Assembly: GCA_030704615.1 (NCBI GenBank)
Contig: CM060732.1
Coordinates: forward strand, 74,753,053 to 74,817,052
Length of the DNA: 64,000 nt
Source of the DNA: Takakia lepidozioides
Lineage: Eukaryota; Streptophyta; Takakiopsida; Takakiales; Takakiaceae
Reading direction: 5' to 3'
Shown here: positions 22,228 through 34,639 of the stretch, piece by piece
Position numbering within the stretch: position 1 is the first letter of the stretch
How the letters are laid out: every line of letters starts with the position of its first letter
The notes under the pieces: model-generated
Seen by the model: only the letters and a program-made list of their open reading frames with translations
Database searches by the model: none
Told to the model about the DNA's origin: nothing
Position numbers and translations under genes: made by a program

Positions 22228-24107
22228 GGCAGTTCTGTTTCAGCCTTCATTGGCTCTTCTTCAACTTGGCCTTCTTACAGTTGAGAATATTGCCAACATT
22301 GATCGAGATGCTGCTGCCAACATCTTAAGGTACTTTGTATGCTATGTTGAGTGAATTTCAAAGTGCTACTCTTGAGGGGCTGCTTGTAAGTTGGAATCCT
22401 GAGTTATGGACATTTGTGGTGTATAGACAAAGAAATGTGAGAGAAAGACTGTACCATTGCAGTGATTGAAATGGTCCACAATTGTCTGTGTCAAAACTCT
22501 TCGGCCTTGGTGAAAAAACAATAGGCAAGGCCCTAGGGGTTGTGTTTTTTTCCCTGTTCTATGCGAGGGAAGGCGGAAAACACCTTCCCTCACATGTAAT
22601 ACCAATTTGGTGGCAGGTGGTGATATCTTGCAGGTTGCTGGTACGACTAAGAGAAATGGAGGTGGCTAGCAGGAAAAACGTGGTTTGATGTACATTCCAT
22701 AGATCCCTCTCTTCTTTTGGTTCACATGTATTTTAGTTTTTGCTTTGCATTTGACATATTCATGGTCAAGAGAGTTACATTGTCTCTCTACCAGGTCTGT
22801 ATTCTTGCACCAAGAATGACAGCTGCAAGTTCATATTATTGCGGCATTGACGAAATTAAAAACTTTGTGTGCTTTATGTCTGCAAGGTCTCCCATTGTAT
22901 GGAACAAGGAGGTCATATTGACGAAAAAGTTGAAGTTATGTCATCTTGCTGCTAAGTGAGCCGCAAGTAGGTGCTATCCAGAATTCACAGAGTGTCACCA
23001 GGTGGCCCACCCTTTTTCCGGTCCATTCAAATCAGGCATAGAACCCATGGCCCTACAGGCTCAACTGTGCAATCATAGCCAGGTGGTCCCCTCAGCCTGG
23101 GCAGAATCAAACAGTCATTCATTCCCTTTTTGTGGGACAATGCTCCAGGGTTACATGTACCAACTAGTCGCAGGACCTATATGTATCCCATGCATCTGTT
23201 GGGCAGGTAATAATAGTATAGGCAGGTAGACTTGAGTTGGGCAAACTTTAGTTGTCCAGTTGGGATGATTGATAAAGTGAGTCTACTCCTTGGACAGGTA
23301 TGTCAGTTCGACTTCCCAGGGATACAATGCCATGTACAGTGTACATTTCACAACGTTAGTACAAAGCACCAATTGCACTGAAACCCATAAGCATGGTGTC
23401 AGCTAGGCCTACTCCATCAAGCCTGTGGTGGGCAGTCTGAACTTTAACTGCATTTGAGAAGTAATGTAGAGTGATGCGACTTAATAAAGTTAGTATAAAG
23501 CAGCCTTTGCCTGTTCAAAATGAGGCCACCGTTATAATTTTTGAAGCTACTGTCACAGGAATAGGTTGTCATACCAGCTTGGAAATATGGCTGGTTTTAC
23601 ACGCATTTCTTTAATGAATATGATGTTTGCAGGAATGTTGTTCTTTACATTATGCGAAAGAATAAGCTATCATGTAATTGAGCTTTAAGTCAAATATGCA
23701 GTTGGGAAACATTATGGAAAAACGAATCAATGCCAAATAGAGTTGGCAGTTTCTGTGAAACTAAGACTCCTAGAAACCAGTGTGTTTCATCCCCTAGGGA
23801 TGGGGCCCAGTGTTTCACCTCTTTCACGTTTCTCTGTGGACCATGCTTTTTGGGCTAGCCCCACCACACTGTTAAGGCACGGCTTCGTTCTAGGTGTTGT
23901 CTCATAGCCAGGTGCCTCTGCATCAAAGGAAGGAATGAAGGACTTGTTACCTTTCCCTGGGCGGTTGGGCCCATCTACTACACAGACAATAGTACAACTG
24001 TTGAAAGCTGGACAAAATGCAGTCGGTTGGGTGTCCCAACTACCAATGCCTGATAGAGTGTGCCCTTGTAATTGCATTGTATATGCTGCTGATGTACTCA
24101 CAAAAGC
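22228..24107. other. ISY1 3' region and spacer, no gene recognised
   Basis: Probable 3' UTR followed by sequence with short unconvincing frames on both strands, e.g. 23787-24113 minus without any known domain. No RNA gene or repeat identified. Confidence 0.3.
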
Positions 24108-24308
24108 ACCCAACTGCCTTTTGGCCCATGAAAAGTCACACTTCCCTGTTCAGTGACTGATTCTACAGTCAGCTATTGCACTTTTAAATTTGCTCCTTTG
24201 TTATCTGTGGGAGCTGAACTTACACCCCTTCAATGGAGGTCCTTCCACTCAAAGGAGGTCACATCACACAGAAATGTTACTTTCATGGGCCAAAAAGGCA
24301 GTTGGGTT
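24108..24308. repeat. foldback repeat with ~28-bp arms
   Basis: Left arm 24108-24135 (ACCCAACTGCCTTTTGGCCC core) is the inverse of right arm 24279-24308 (GGGCCAAAAAGGCAGTTGGG core), with one extra A on the right and a spacer of about 145 bp. It looks like a small foldback element or MITE. No target duplication was identified. Confidence 0.65.
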
Positions 24309-24948
24309 CAAAATTAGTGGATTCAAATTGTATAGGTCATAGGGTTACATTGCTAAGGTTTGGGTATGCACTATGCACATGTTCTTGATTTTTGGTCGAG
24401 TATTGCGGTGGGGGTGGGTATTATACCCGGTTAACAAATATCTAGAAACAAATCATGGCTTCAGTTATTATTTCATACAAGTTTCATTATAGATTTGCGT
24501 AGGTTGATACTTGATACTCGCCCAATGCTGGTATTTACCTTTCAAACGGAAAGCAGTAGCCTTTACAAAAGCCTAAAGGCTAACAAGATTTTGCAACGTT
24601 CTTTTTTCTTGTTTCTCTAATTGAGTCATTCTTGAGCCCTTGTGGGCCCATTCAAAAAGCAAAGGAAAAAGAAAGAAGGCTTTCATAGTAAAGGTGACTT
24701 CATACTGTGGACCAAGAAAAGACCCACTCAAAAAATGCAATGATTCTATTGGTTGAGGGTAAATGTTTGTCATATTGGTTTTAGACTAAGGACAAAGACC
24801 AAGAAAATTAAAAATGATAAGGTTGATTAGTTTATTATGATGGAGAATCTTTTGTCTAGGACCAAACAAGGGACCCTTATGGCTTGAAGGGGCCACTTTT
24901 TGAACCCTAGACAAGTTTGGAAACATGACGCATTTTCTTAGACATCAA
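24309..24948. other. non-coding spacer
   Basis: Nothing recognised between the foldback repeat and the structured repeat. Confidence 0.3.
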
Positions 24949-24959
24949 AAGAGTACATA

Positions 24960-25042
24960 GAGAGAAGAGTCCGGCCGAAGCCGGCGTAACTAAGAGCCAC
25001 TTCGCCTCACGGCTACTGCCCCCTTTGGGGGGTAGGTGCTAT
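24960..25042 (-). mobile_element. dispersed short structured repeat, copy 2, with target duplication
   Basis: Second copy of the family at 1926 and 27195. It is flanked by a 12-bp direct repeat AAAGAGTACATA (24948-24959 and 25043-25054). Such a duplication is what LINE-mediated retroposition leaves, so the unit is probably a very short RNA-derived retroposon of about 83 bp. Three hairpins are possible in order: CCGGC-CGAA-GCCGG, AGCC...GGCT, and CCCCC-TTT-GGGGG. Confidence 0.75.
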
Positions 25043-25996
25043 AAAGAGTACATACCAAGATAACAGGATTTGAATATGTTATTTTGTTGCGCGGGTCCGG
25101 GTTTAGAAGCCGGGTACCCGGCGGGTTAGGATCCGGGTTACCCGGACCCGGACCCGTGCAATCACAAAAACCCCCGGTTCATTTCTAAAATGAACCCGGA
25201 ACGGGACCCGTCTGCTGGGTCTAGAACCCGTTAAACCCGTTACCCGCGGGCCAATGTAGGGGGTCAGGGTCCGGGTCTTAATTTTAGATGGGGCATGCGG
25301 GGTCCACCTTAGATCCGGTAGGTTTTGTCATATGTGTGGAGGGGACGAGCAGCAATAGGCCACTGCAGCAGCCAACCCCACCACGTTATAGCCCAGTGGT
25401 AATGCCCACATACCACCTCAAAAGCGGTTGTGGGTTCAATCCACGGAGTGGTGTCACAAAGTTGACCATAATTTACACCTCCCAAAGGAGGCGTCATATA
25501 TTATTATTAGGCCAGATCCCACACATCCATGCTATAGTGATCTACCCTTGAGGCATATTCCTATTCTTAACATGTTTAAAGAATTGAAAAATAGAAAATG
25601 GAACTCAAACTTCTATTTTAATTCTTATTCGTGGTATACATATTCATATTCATGGTATATTTTGAAGGAATGTCTCTTAAAATAAAATTTATTATTAGGA
25701 TTTAAATTTTTTTCCAGCCAAAAATAATTTTATCCCTAATTAATCTTATTTTTCTAATTTATTTAATCAATAAATTAGGACCCGGATCTGAACCCGTGAA
25801 CCCGCTAATATTTCCCAACAACTACCCGGACCCTAACCTGAGTCCGTGTTGACAAACCCGGACCCGGATTTTCCAAATTTCAAAAACCCGGATCCGGATC
25901 CGGACCCGGACTTGGCTCCGAAAAAAAACCCGCACCCGGACCCGGCGGGTTCCTTAAAAAGGCAGAACCCGCACAACACTGGTATGTACTCTTTTC
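25043..25996. mobile_element. inverted-repeat element with GGGTCCGGGT subterminal arrays
   Basis: AAAGAGTACATACCA at 25043-25057 is inverted at about 25980-25995. Inside both ends lie arrays of GGGTCC/CCCGG words: 25091-25275 in one orientation and 25774-25965 in the complement. The right end read inward is CAGTGTTGTGCGGGT, typical of hAT-like MITEs with CCGGG-rich subterminal repeats. No transposase lies inside, so it is non-autonomous. It carries a SINE at 25385-25500. The structured repeat at 24960 seems to have inserted into its left end. Confidence 0.6.
25385..25500 (+). mobile_element. tRNA-derived SINE, copy 1
   Basis: TAGCCCAGTGGTAATG (box A, about 25388-25403) and GTGGGTTCAATCCAC (box B, about 25429-25443) at tRNA-like spacing, followed by GTGTCACAAAGTTG and a TATTATTATTA-rich end. 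A related copy on the other strand lies at 26090-26165. Confidence 0.55.
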
Positions 25997-26089
25997 CTTC
26001 TTCCCTTGGGTAGTGTCTCTTTAGCTTTGTGCCCAGCACCTCATGGCCTAAGTTATTTGACCCCAAGGGCTACGACCTTCCGGCGGGAA

Positions 26090-26165
26090 GGTGGACATCT
26101 TTGTGACACAAATCGGTGAGTGAACCCACAACCACTTCCCAAGTGGTATGTTCACTGTATATAAC
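26090..26165 (-). mobile_element. tRNA-derived SINE, copy 2 (partial)
   Basis: On the minus strand it shares CATACCAC, GTGGTTGTGGGTTCA (box B) and GTGTCACAAAG with the SINE at 25385-25500. Its box A half is missing or diverged. Confidence 0.45.
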
Positions 26166-26169
26166 TTGG

Positions 26170-27194
26170 TTGTCAACTATAATTAAGGGGCCTGAGTTGT
26201 GAGTGGTCGCTACTAGGCTCATGGGCGTCTCCTTTTCTGAGAAAAATATAAAAGATGAATATAATGTTTTTGAAAGTTGAGTTGTCTTTACAATATGAAT
26301 ATTTTAATACAATCCTAGCAACAAAAGCACACAAACAAGCGCAGCCTCGCTTGCCCACACTAAAACCCACATCCAAAATTGGACACAATCCCATCATTCT
26401 ACCATAAGCTCTTTAACTACTTCAAAAGCAGCTACAGATGCCCAAATAAGACAAACACTCAAATTTAGATATGCATAATATATGGGACACCAGCTTAAAA
26501 CATCTCTTTTGACCCCACATATACCCATCCCCATTCTGTCCCTTGTGCACCACTTCCCAATTGCTCCAGATCTCTGACCCACCTACTAAGCCATTGCACC
26601 CGCCATATTATACAATGACTAACTAGAGCCTAACTAGGCTCCATGGCAAATCCACAAACTATTCATGAAACACACTAACACTCTTATTACTCTCTAATTA
26701 ATGCCGACACTTACCAAGGACGACCATGACCATTAGACTTCCCACATGGTTGTTGCCATGTCACTGGCCTATGACACCATGCAACTGCCGAGCCAAACTA
26801 TGCCTAGACATACTATTAGTCATAGGGCTACCTATCAATGCTAACCCTCTCAATCGCGCCATCCACTTTATCAAATTCACCTACTGTCATGATCGATATC
26901 CAAAAGCAACCATCCTAACTAAACGCGACAAGTATGCCCCCATTTGCAATCAGAAGACAGGGTTGGAACAAGTCTGGCCCCTTAAGAGTCATCAGAGCCG
27001 GAACAAAATGTAACATCAACAATGTTAGCTTGCATGCCTTGCACAAATAACTTCAAAACACCTATCACTACTATCCACCAGTGCTTTAAAGCCATACATC
27101 ATATTGCCATCCAATCCCTTACATCCATCATCACCAACAAATGCAAACTTGAACACACTTAGAGATTCCGTAACTTGGCGCTCCAGTGCCTCAC
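26170..27194. other. no gene recognised
   Basis: Short frames only, on either strand. Sequence at 26700-27000 has a long weak plus frame (26726-27013) without a domain. Confidence 0.3.
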
Positions 27195-27270
27195 ACCCCT
27201 ATAAAGGGTGGGCAGTAGCCGCTAGGCAAAGTGGCTCTTAGTTACACCGGCTTTGGCCGGAGTTAGGGGG
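27195..27270 (+). repeat. dispersed short structured repeat, copy 3
   Basis: Opposite orientation to copies 1 and 2. It shares CTATAAAG, GGGCAGTAGCCG, AAGTGGCTCTTAGTTAC and the stem CCGGC-TTTG-GCCGG. The 5-bp stem is kept although the loop and adjoining bases differ. A T-run of nine follows directly, again a tail-like end. Confidence 0.7.
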
Positions 27271-28341
27271 ATTTTTTTTTGAATATGTATATATATATAT
27301 ACTCAGAAAGGGAAGTTGTAATATGGATCTAAGGACCAAGATTTCAAAAGGTGTGTCCTTGTTCTCGAGCCCTCAATTGCGCTTGCTTAGCCATTTTTCC
27401 AACTTAAAAAATAAAAAATCTAGGAAAGAAAACAACGAAACTTAGCTCATTCAATGGATAGAGGGGAGGAAATGGACAAGGCCAAGCTTGTCACCGAGAA
27501 AGAGACTCGGAAGCAGCCATTCTTTTAGTGGCGAATAATCACCAAATTTCGACCTCAAAAACTAGAATAAAAAATTCTGTAGCAAATTTTCATGGATGTA
27601 TCAAACTTCTCCAAATAAAAAAATAAAAGATGGATGAATTTTCCAAATGTGGATGATATCAATGGAGGAAAATATATAAAGGGATGATTCTATCCAAATT
27701 TGGATGAACAGAATATGTATCTAGTTCCTGCAAAACTCAGTGCTACTTTTCAGATTTCCGAAAAAACCCGCTGCTCGGAAGGGACAGAAAACTAAAAATC
27801 TGATTTAGAGTAGAACCAAAATTTAGAGGGAAAAAAAAAGGCAGGTACTGCCCCTTAAGACTGTATGCAGCCACCGTACACTACACAGACATATCCTACT
27901 TAGATATTCTTAAGACTTAGATCTTCTTTGAGCAATCGTCCTGAAACTTACCTCCAAGAAGGTAATTCAAGTGTCGGTAATGATAAAACATGAGACAGGG
28001 AGGCGAACGTGGCGGGGTTGGTGCATGCGGTTCTCGCTCGGACATGTCTCATGAATGCTTGGCAGGATCCATGGGTGCCACACTCCCACGCATTCTATAA
28101 AGCGCTTGCCTTTTTCACGTGACTCCGCTTTATGCTCCAGTGGGCTGTCCACCCCTCGGCCAGGCTCTCATTTAGACTGGCCCAGGAAGGTGCAGCTGTG
28201 TAGCTTCACGGATCTTTGAGTGATATTACTTCTTATTACTCGGGAGCTGTGTCAGACTGCAGTTTGTTGCAGTCTTGTTTCCGATCTGGGACTCGCTGTT
28301 TGAGGCTGCTGAGCTGAATCCAGACTTGGCCAGTTGTAGCG
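27271..28341. other. spacer and upstream region of the hydrolase gene
   Basis: Contains an AT microsatellite at about 27285-27302. No gene recognised. The last 200 bases are presumably the promoter and 5' UTR of the next gene. Confidence 0.35.
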
Positions 28342-31300
28342 ATGGTGAACGCAACGTTGAACCAGGCTGTTTGCCAGCATCCGCTCCCAGCTGAGGATGA
28401 GGTACTCATCTTACTGCGTTTGCATCTCTCTCTCTTTTGCTAGTCAATGTTGGGTAGCCAGTTTAGACACACCCGAAGACTTTGGGCGTCTAGAGTGGGC
28501 GTGTCGAATCTTGCGGAAAGTGTTATAATTGAGAAGAAGGTGAGTAGCATCTTAACGTTCGGATCAATGATCGAAGGTAATAGCTAGACGGAGAGGAGAT
28601 ACGATTGAGGAGGTAAATTAACTGACCGCTGTTTTTTGGGACAGATTCTCGTGGAAGAGAAGAATGTAGGGAAGTTCGTGACTTTGAATCGCCCGCGTGT
28701 GCTGAATTGCCTCAACGTATCCATGGTAATGAGATAAGGGCTTGTCTTTTCGGTTGTTCATATCATCCCATTTGATTCGCGAATTACTTGCTGCCCACTG
28801 AGAGACCACCATCTTTTTGTTTTGTGTGAGGATTTTACTAACTACACTCTAATGTGTGCGGACAGGTACAAACCCTCATTGCGCTGTACGAGAAGTGGGA
28901 AGAAGATGAGAATGTGCACTTCATACTGTTGAAGGTTTATATCTGCACTTCCTTTGCTGTCTACAATCACTTTTATTCGCCCAAGTGCTTCTGAATGCCA
29001 GCTGCTTTTTGGGAATAAGGTGCAAGTATCTAACATTTCTTGCGAAATCAGGGCGCAGGGCGAGTGTTCTGTGCCGGGGGTGATCTTCGCATGTTCTACA
29101 ACCTGGGAAAGACAAGTACGTGGCGTTTGCTCTCCCTTGATTGCTTTCCGAATGTATTTCATACGAACTTCGGTCATATGTTTCTCGCATAATCACATGG
29201 CCTAAATTTCTCGCATTGCCCCAGCCCATGCCGCACCTGTCCTGCATGTTGCTTTCTTCTCTAAGTTCTCAAGGCAGAAGCCTGTCAATATTTAGATCGA
29301 GTAGGTTTCATGGAAGAATGGAGTTGTATTTTGAGTTGATCAGGTCTGTTGTTATGCCGCAGATGAATCATGGACGGAGGTTGTGTACTCTAAGTACTGG
29401 CTTGATTATCATGTGGCCACATATAAGAAACCCCTGGTGATCCTTCAGACATGCCTTTTGGGTCTTAATGGATTGTGGGTTTTGGGGTTAGTCATACTTT
29501 GAATGTCATGTCATTGGGACAGAGCAGGAGAGTGGAGAGTGAGAGAGGGTTGTGTTTGGGCTCTTAAATATAATGTGTATTTGGGATAGAGATTTCAGTA
29601 ATTCTCTGTAGCTGCATTTTAATCAGAAGAAACCTACTGGATTGTATCGTCAGCAATTCTGCAATTGGGCATATGGTTTCCTGTTGTAACATGTTTCATT
29701 TATTTCTGTTGAGCTTTTATCATCTATACAGGTGAATATAGGAAGAAAAGGGATAGGTGGTGTGGGCATGGTGCAGGTCTCCCCTTGAGAGAGAGAGAAT
29801 GTACTCATAAGACGTTGTTTGCCGTAGCCTTGTGGCCATTGACCCCGCGTCCAGTTTGAACGGAACATAAAGGGACAGAACCTACCTCAGTCAGGGAGTG
29901 ACGTCGGTAGTAACCTCAGAGAGAACGAGAGAGAGAGAGATAGTGTAACAGTCGCTGATGGTTCATTGAATAATGAAGAACAATGGACAGAAAATTGCAT
30001 CAAAAGACTCATTGCTTGAATCAAGGAGATTTAGTTTTTCCTGGGGATTGCCCCTTTTCCAGCTTGTACGGAAAGAGCGAATGAGGGTGCATTGAAACTA
30101 ATCATGTTTGTGGGGAGTGCTGCAGATAGCTATATGGCATGGACTGGTGATGGGAGGTGGAGCAGGACTGACAGTGCCTGGGATGTTTGCAGTTGCCACT
30201 GAAAAAACTGTAAGGCCAAATGCTGTTAAATTTTCCTGCACTTACTTAATTTCATCAATCTCTCCATTCACAGGGTTCCATTTAGTTAGAAGTTTGGGAT
30301 ATCTGGTGCTTTGTTGTTTCAAGGATGGAGTGGTGAAAATGAATAGGTGTCTTAAATTCTTGTCTGTTTTAGTTCTATGAGATCTCTTAATTCTTGGTTG
30401 GAAGTGTTAAATGTCCCGTCTGATTGATTAGTGGATTGAACAGGTGTTTTCGATGCCTGAAGCAGCCCTGGGTCTTCATACCGACTGTGGTTCCTCCTAC
30501 TGGCTTTCCCGTCTCCCTGGTCGTCTTGGTATGTTCTCTCTTTCTTGTGTGGACCATTGCATTCAATTTTGCATCCTGGCATGCACTCCCAGTTTTATGA
30601 ACATGTTGCATGTCAGGAAATTAGTCTGCTGGTTTCTACCCCCTTACAGAGAGAGAGATATGATGATTGTTTGTGACTTCAAAGATCTTATGCAATATTC
30701 TGGACACTGTTAGCTTATGTGAAGATGGAATTTGCAGGAGAGTTTTTGGCCCTAACTGGGCAACGCCTGGATGGACGTGACATGCTTGCTTGCGGCCTTG
30801 CAACACATTTTGTTCCTTTGAAGGTCCACTTCAGTAACTCTTACCCTATAGAGTGAAACAATGCTGTTGTCCCTTCTGCTTTGTGTCCGAGTGAATATGT
30901 TCCTTAGCATCTCATGTTTGGACATGGTAAAATGACACAGGTTCTGCCTGCATCAAAGGTATCAAATACCAATGATTAGCCTGTCAACAATATATGAGGG
31001 ATACGAATGGGAAACGGTTAAGTCACGAAGCTGAAAACTGCGGAAGAGATGTAGACATTGGATGCTGTCTTATGATTGTCCATTTCCCTGAAATACAAGC
31101 CACAACGTCCACATTCAGTTGGATCTGCCACTAATTTGTCTGTGTGAATTTACATGGTCACTCTACTAGTTGGAAGGTCCCTCGGATAGGGAGGTCCTGA
31201 GACGACAACACCATCAGGGTGTCACACTCATGCTTAGTATACAGGACTGGTGTAGGGGTAGTACGGCTTAGTGTAGCTAACGGGCTGTTGGATATGCATT

Positions 31301-33809
31301 GGGATGACAGAATTTACCAGAGCTTGAAGAGCGCCTTTCTCAGTTGACCAGTGGGGAGCCAGCTGCTATAAGAGCAATTCTCGATGATCTCAGCACCCCG
31401 GTCTCACCCACAGAAAGTAGCATTCTCCGTAGGTGTGTTTTCTGCCTTGAGAGTGCTTTACTGGTAATTTGTGCAGTAGTACTGCTGAACTGGATTGTAG
31501 GGATTTTTGCAAGTCATGTAAAGTGCGTAGTTGACTTTCAGAACTCACGTTACATAGTTTCAAACAATAGTGGAGAAATTGTGCATAGTAGTACAACAGC
31601 AGAGTTATTATAGAGGAAATCATTTCATTTCATTTCCTGTTGCTGGGAAATCACCATCATGTGCTTGGGCAGGCAAGCTACAATTGACAACATTTTCTCG
31701 AAAAACAGTGTGGAAGAGATACTGGCAGCTCTTGTAAGGACACTCTCTTTATGAGCCATTTACTTTTGGAGACTTTTGATCATGTTTGGTATTTGCATGC
31801 ACTGGTTGAATCAGATAGAAAATCAACCGTAACATCTGCGACCGATGACATTAGCACGAAATCAGACCACTTAATGAAAGGTTACGTCTACGAAAGTACA
31901 TTGAGTTGACATCTGCTTCCATTTTCTCTGGGCTATCCAATATGACTAACCTACTGTACCTGTCACTGCAAAGCATGTGCAGATGCATCACGAAAGCATG
32001 CCTTACTCACTTGGGTATTGATGTACGTCTGCTGTTACATGTTTACAGGACGCACAGAAGAATGAGACAGGCGAGGAATGGATCAGAGATGTGATTAAAA
32101 CATTGAGAAGATCATCTCCAACTGGCTTGGGAGTCACTTGCAAATCGGTAGAGTACATGCTACTCATCTCATGTTCCAACATTAGCAGCTTGTGGAACGA
32201 ACCCTCCTTCATTACTTAGAGGTAGGAATCTCCAGATGGTGGAAGGAGTGGTTCACCCAGAAAGCAATAGTGAGCTTGCAACCTGAAATTCTGAGGTAGA
32301 GAGAAACTTGGCATCCTGTGATTGCTGACATGGCCTGACTTCGATTGCAAAGTGTCCAATAGTGTCAGACCACATTGCCCTCAGGGAATTTCTTGTCACC
32401 TTTCAGGACAGGGCCGAAGTGACACTTCACAGTATTACTGGCTGGATAATCTAACTTGACTAAGTCATCTAGTAATCAAAGCTTTTACCATTTGCTCAAC
32501 ACAATGTGGCTGCCTACAGATCCGGCTGGCACGCAAACAGACACTGGCTGAGGGCTTACAGCGGGAGTACCGACTAACAATCAACGCCCTGAGGGGAACC
32601 ATTTCAGAGGACCTGTATGAGGTATGTTTACATGGTAACTCTCAATCGAGCTTCCATCTGAGTCTGAAGAAAGAGGACTATTCCCCTAGTGATGGACGAT
32701 GATATTAAGGCAAGGATACCCTTATGGCCATTGATGGAGTGCAGGCATTGGTCTCCGCTTTAAGGTAGTTAGAGAACCAAGAACAATACCTTGGCTGGAA
32801 ATAAAGCTTCGTCAGATCTAACAAATGCACTGGTGAATGGTCCCTACTTTCATCTCCACCTCATCATTTTCCAGCATTTTGTATGGAGTGTGGTTTAGGG
32901 ATAGCACATGAACATATTGTTTCGAACTTTCATTCTCTAGCTTAACCTACTTAATGATGGCTCACATCACATGAGAAGGTGGTCGCTTGTTTGACTAGAA
33001 CTATCCAATCACCATGCTGCCGGTGGAACTTTGCAGGGTATCAGGGCAATTGTGGTTGAAAAAGACAACTCTCCCATGGTTAGTCTTGTATTTTTTTCAG
33101 CAACCGACCATTACTATTGTCACATATGCCTTGATAGCTGAGTCTTTCAAGAAGCACCTTCTTTTCTATCAAAGTAATTATAGACAAGATGCCCAACATC
33201 ATGGGGCTACATCTTCAGTGCTGCAATCAGGTGACGACAGTGGAAGTCGAATAGCTATAGACAGTGGGTTGATTTTGGATAATCAATGGTCAAATCTCTC
33301 CACTATTGTGTAGACTTGGGTAGCCTCCAAGGGTTGATGCTGTGGAAATCTGTTGATTTTCATGCTTGTCCCATCACTGTCTTAATGATAGTGATCCTGT
33401 TGACTGGAGTCTGACTCTTGCACATCATCTTTGTCGCAATGGTGGGGTTGTGTGCAGTGGAAACCAGCCACATTGCAGGAAGTGGACCCTGAAAACTTGG
33501 ACTTGGTATTTCAACCATTCGAAGAGAAAGATGAATTGCATCTTCCAGTAGAGGAGCCCAGGTTTGTCCTCGCCTCCCATTTTTTTTTGTAGACAAGCAA
33601 AGCAAAAGTTTGCACAATAGAACAACATATAACATATGCTCCTGTGAATCTGCTCACACCTATTGAAGGAGACATTAACCACCTTCATGTTATCCCACGT
33701 GTAGACTGTTATGACAACACAACATTCGACCTGTATGTTGATCATTGAAGTGATGCTGAAACTGCTGAGTTTCTATTGCAGATGGAGATTCAAGTATCAG
33801 AAGGCTTAA
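28342..33809 (+). CDS. HIBCH: 3-hydroxyisobutyryl-CoA hydrolase-like protein (crotonase family)
   Basis: Fifteen exons: 28342-28401, 28645-28725, 28866-28934, 29052-29115, 29363-29436, 30126-30209, 30444-30528, 30738-30823, 31311-31432, 31673-31733, 32049-32147, 32520-32621, 33037-33078, 33458-33561, 33782-33809. Phases agree throughout and give 386 aa, normal for the family. Crotonase landmarks: TLNRPRVLNCL (about residue 34), the oxyanion-hole segments GRVFCAGGD (about 73) and HGLVMGGGAGL (about 121), then MPEAALGLHTDCG with the catalytic Glu (about 150) and Asp (about 158). LTGQRLDGRDMLACGLATHF and the C-terminal hydrolase-specific half follow. The enzyme class cleaves 3-hydroxyisobutyryl-CoA in valine breakdown. 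The C-terminus is not a PTS1 signal and no clear presequence is seen, so location is open. Intron 5 holds a LINE tail at 29790-29912. Confidence 0.9.
29790..29912 (-). mobile_element. 5'-truncated LINE tail in intron 5 of the hydrolase gene
   Basis: About 110 bp very similar to 34645-34758, the 3' end of the LINE below (shared words GTACTCATAAGACGTTGTTT, GCCATTGACCCCGCG, GGGACAGAACCTACCTC). The match stops abruptly at GGTAGTAA, as expected for 5' truncation during insertion. A GA tract borders the element at about 29787. Confidence 0.8.
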
Positions 33810-34639
33810 AAGAAGGTTAGAGGAATTTCAAAGCAAGTACTGGACACAAAATATACAGAAATTCCTGTGACATGCACCGAGCAGTGTGGGACGATTGCAG
33901 TTCAAACAAAACACAATGTGCAGAAGGTTGCCCCCAATCTGCAAATACTTGTATCTGTGGTGATGGTGTGAAAGTTATTACCTTGCAAGGGCATAGCTGT
34001 TGGTGGGAGGCATGCCGCGTTGTGGCAAGGTTTGCAGCAATTTTTTCGGTAAAAGTTGTGCTAATGGTGATCTGCGCTGGCACGATGTACAGCATAAGAC
34101 TATTAATTGACCTCTCACTGCCGCAAGACTGTCTTAGTCCTATCACCGTGGTGAACCTGACCTGACCTAGTTGCTCTAAAATGCAACAGTGCATGTTCGA
34201 GCTAAATATTAGGCACACTTTCAAAATAGCTCTAATCTGTATCGACCATTGATGTCTATTTTATTATCTATCATGTCATTTTCAATCTTCATGTGTTTGG
34301 ATGATTGTTGGGTGTTAATAATTTATTTTTGATATCTACCTTGGTAGGGAGAGGATCTCTTTGACTAGCGAGGGTGGGTCTCTAAAATGATCAGTGATGA
34401 AAACATTGTATAAGTCGTAACACTGTTACTACATGGCATACATCTCAGCAATCAATATGTGTATATTAGTATAGCATAGTTCAACTATATCAGCAAGTTC
34501 TCATCACTGCTATAGCTCCATGTTTCGGTTACTTGCACAAGGAAAGTTGAGTGTGTAGCAAGATATGATGGTCTTCAGGTTGTCGACGACTCTTGAGTAA
34601 CAAACCTTCAATATCCTCACATGCTACACATGGTAATTG
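33810..34639. other. hydrolase gene 3' region, no further gene
   Basis: Probable 3' UTR and spacer. Short frames on both strands (33817-34224 minus, 33872-34165 plus) have no recognisable domain. Confidence 0.3.

Noticed and set aside
24960-25042. Hammerhead or twister ribozyme in the structured repeat
   Set aside because: No CUGAUGA/GAAA core and no twister core found in either strand.
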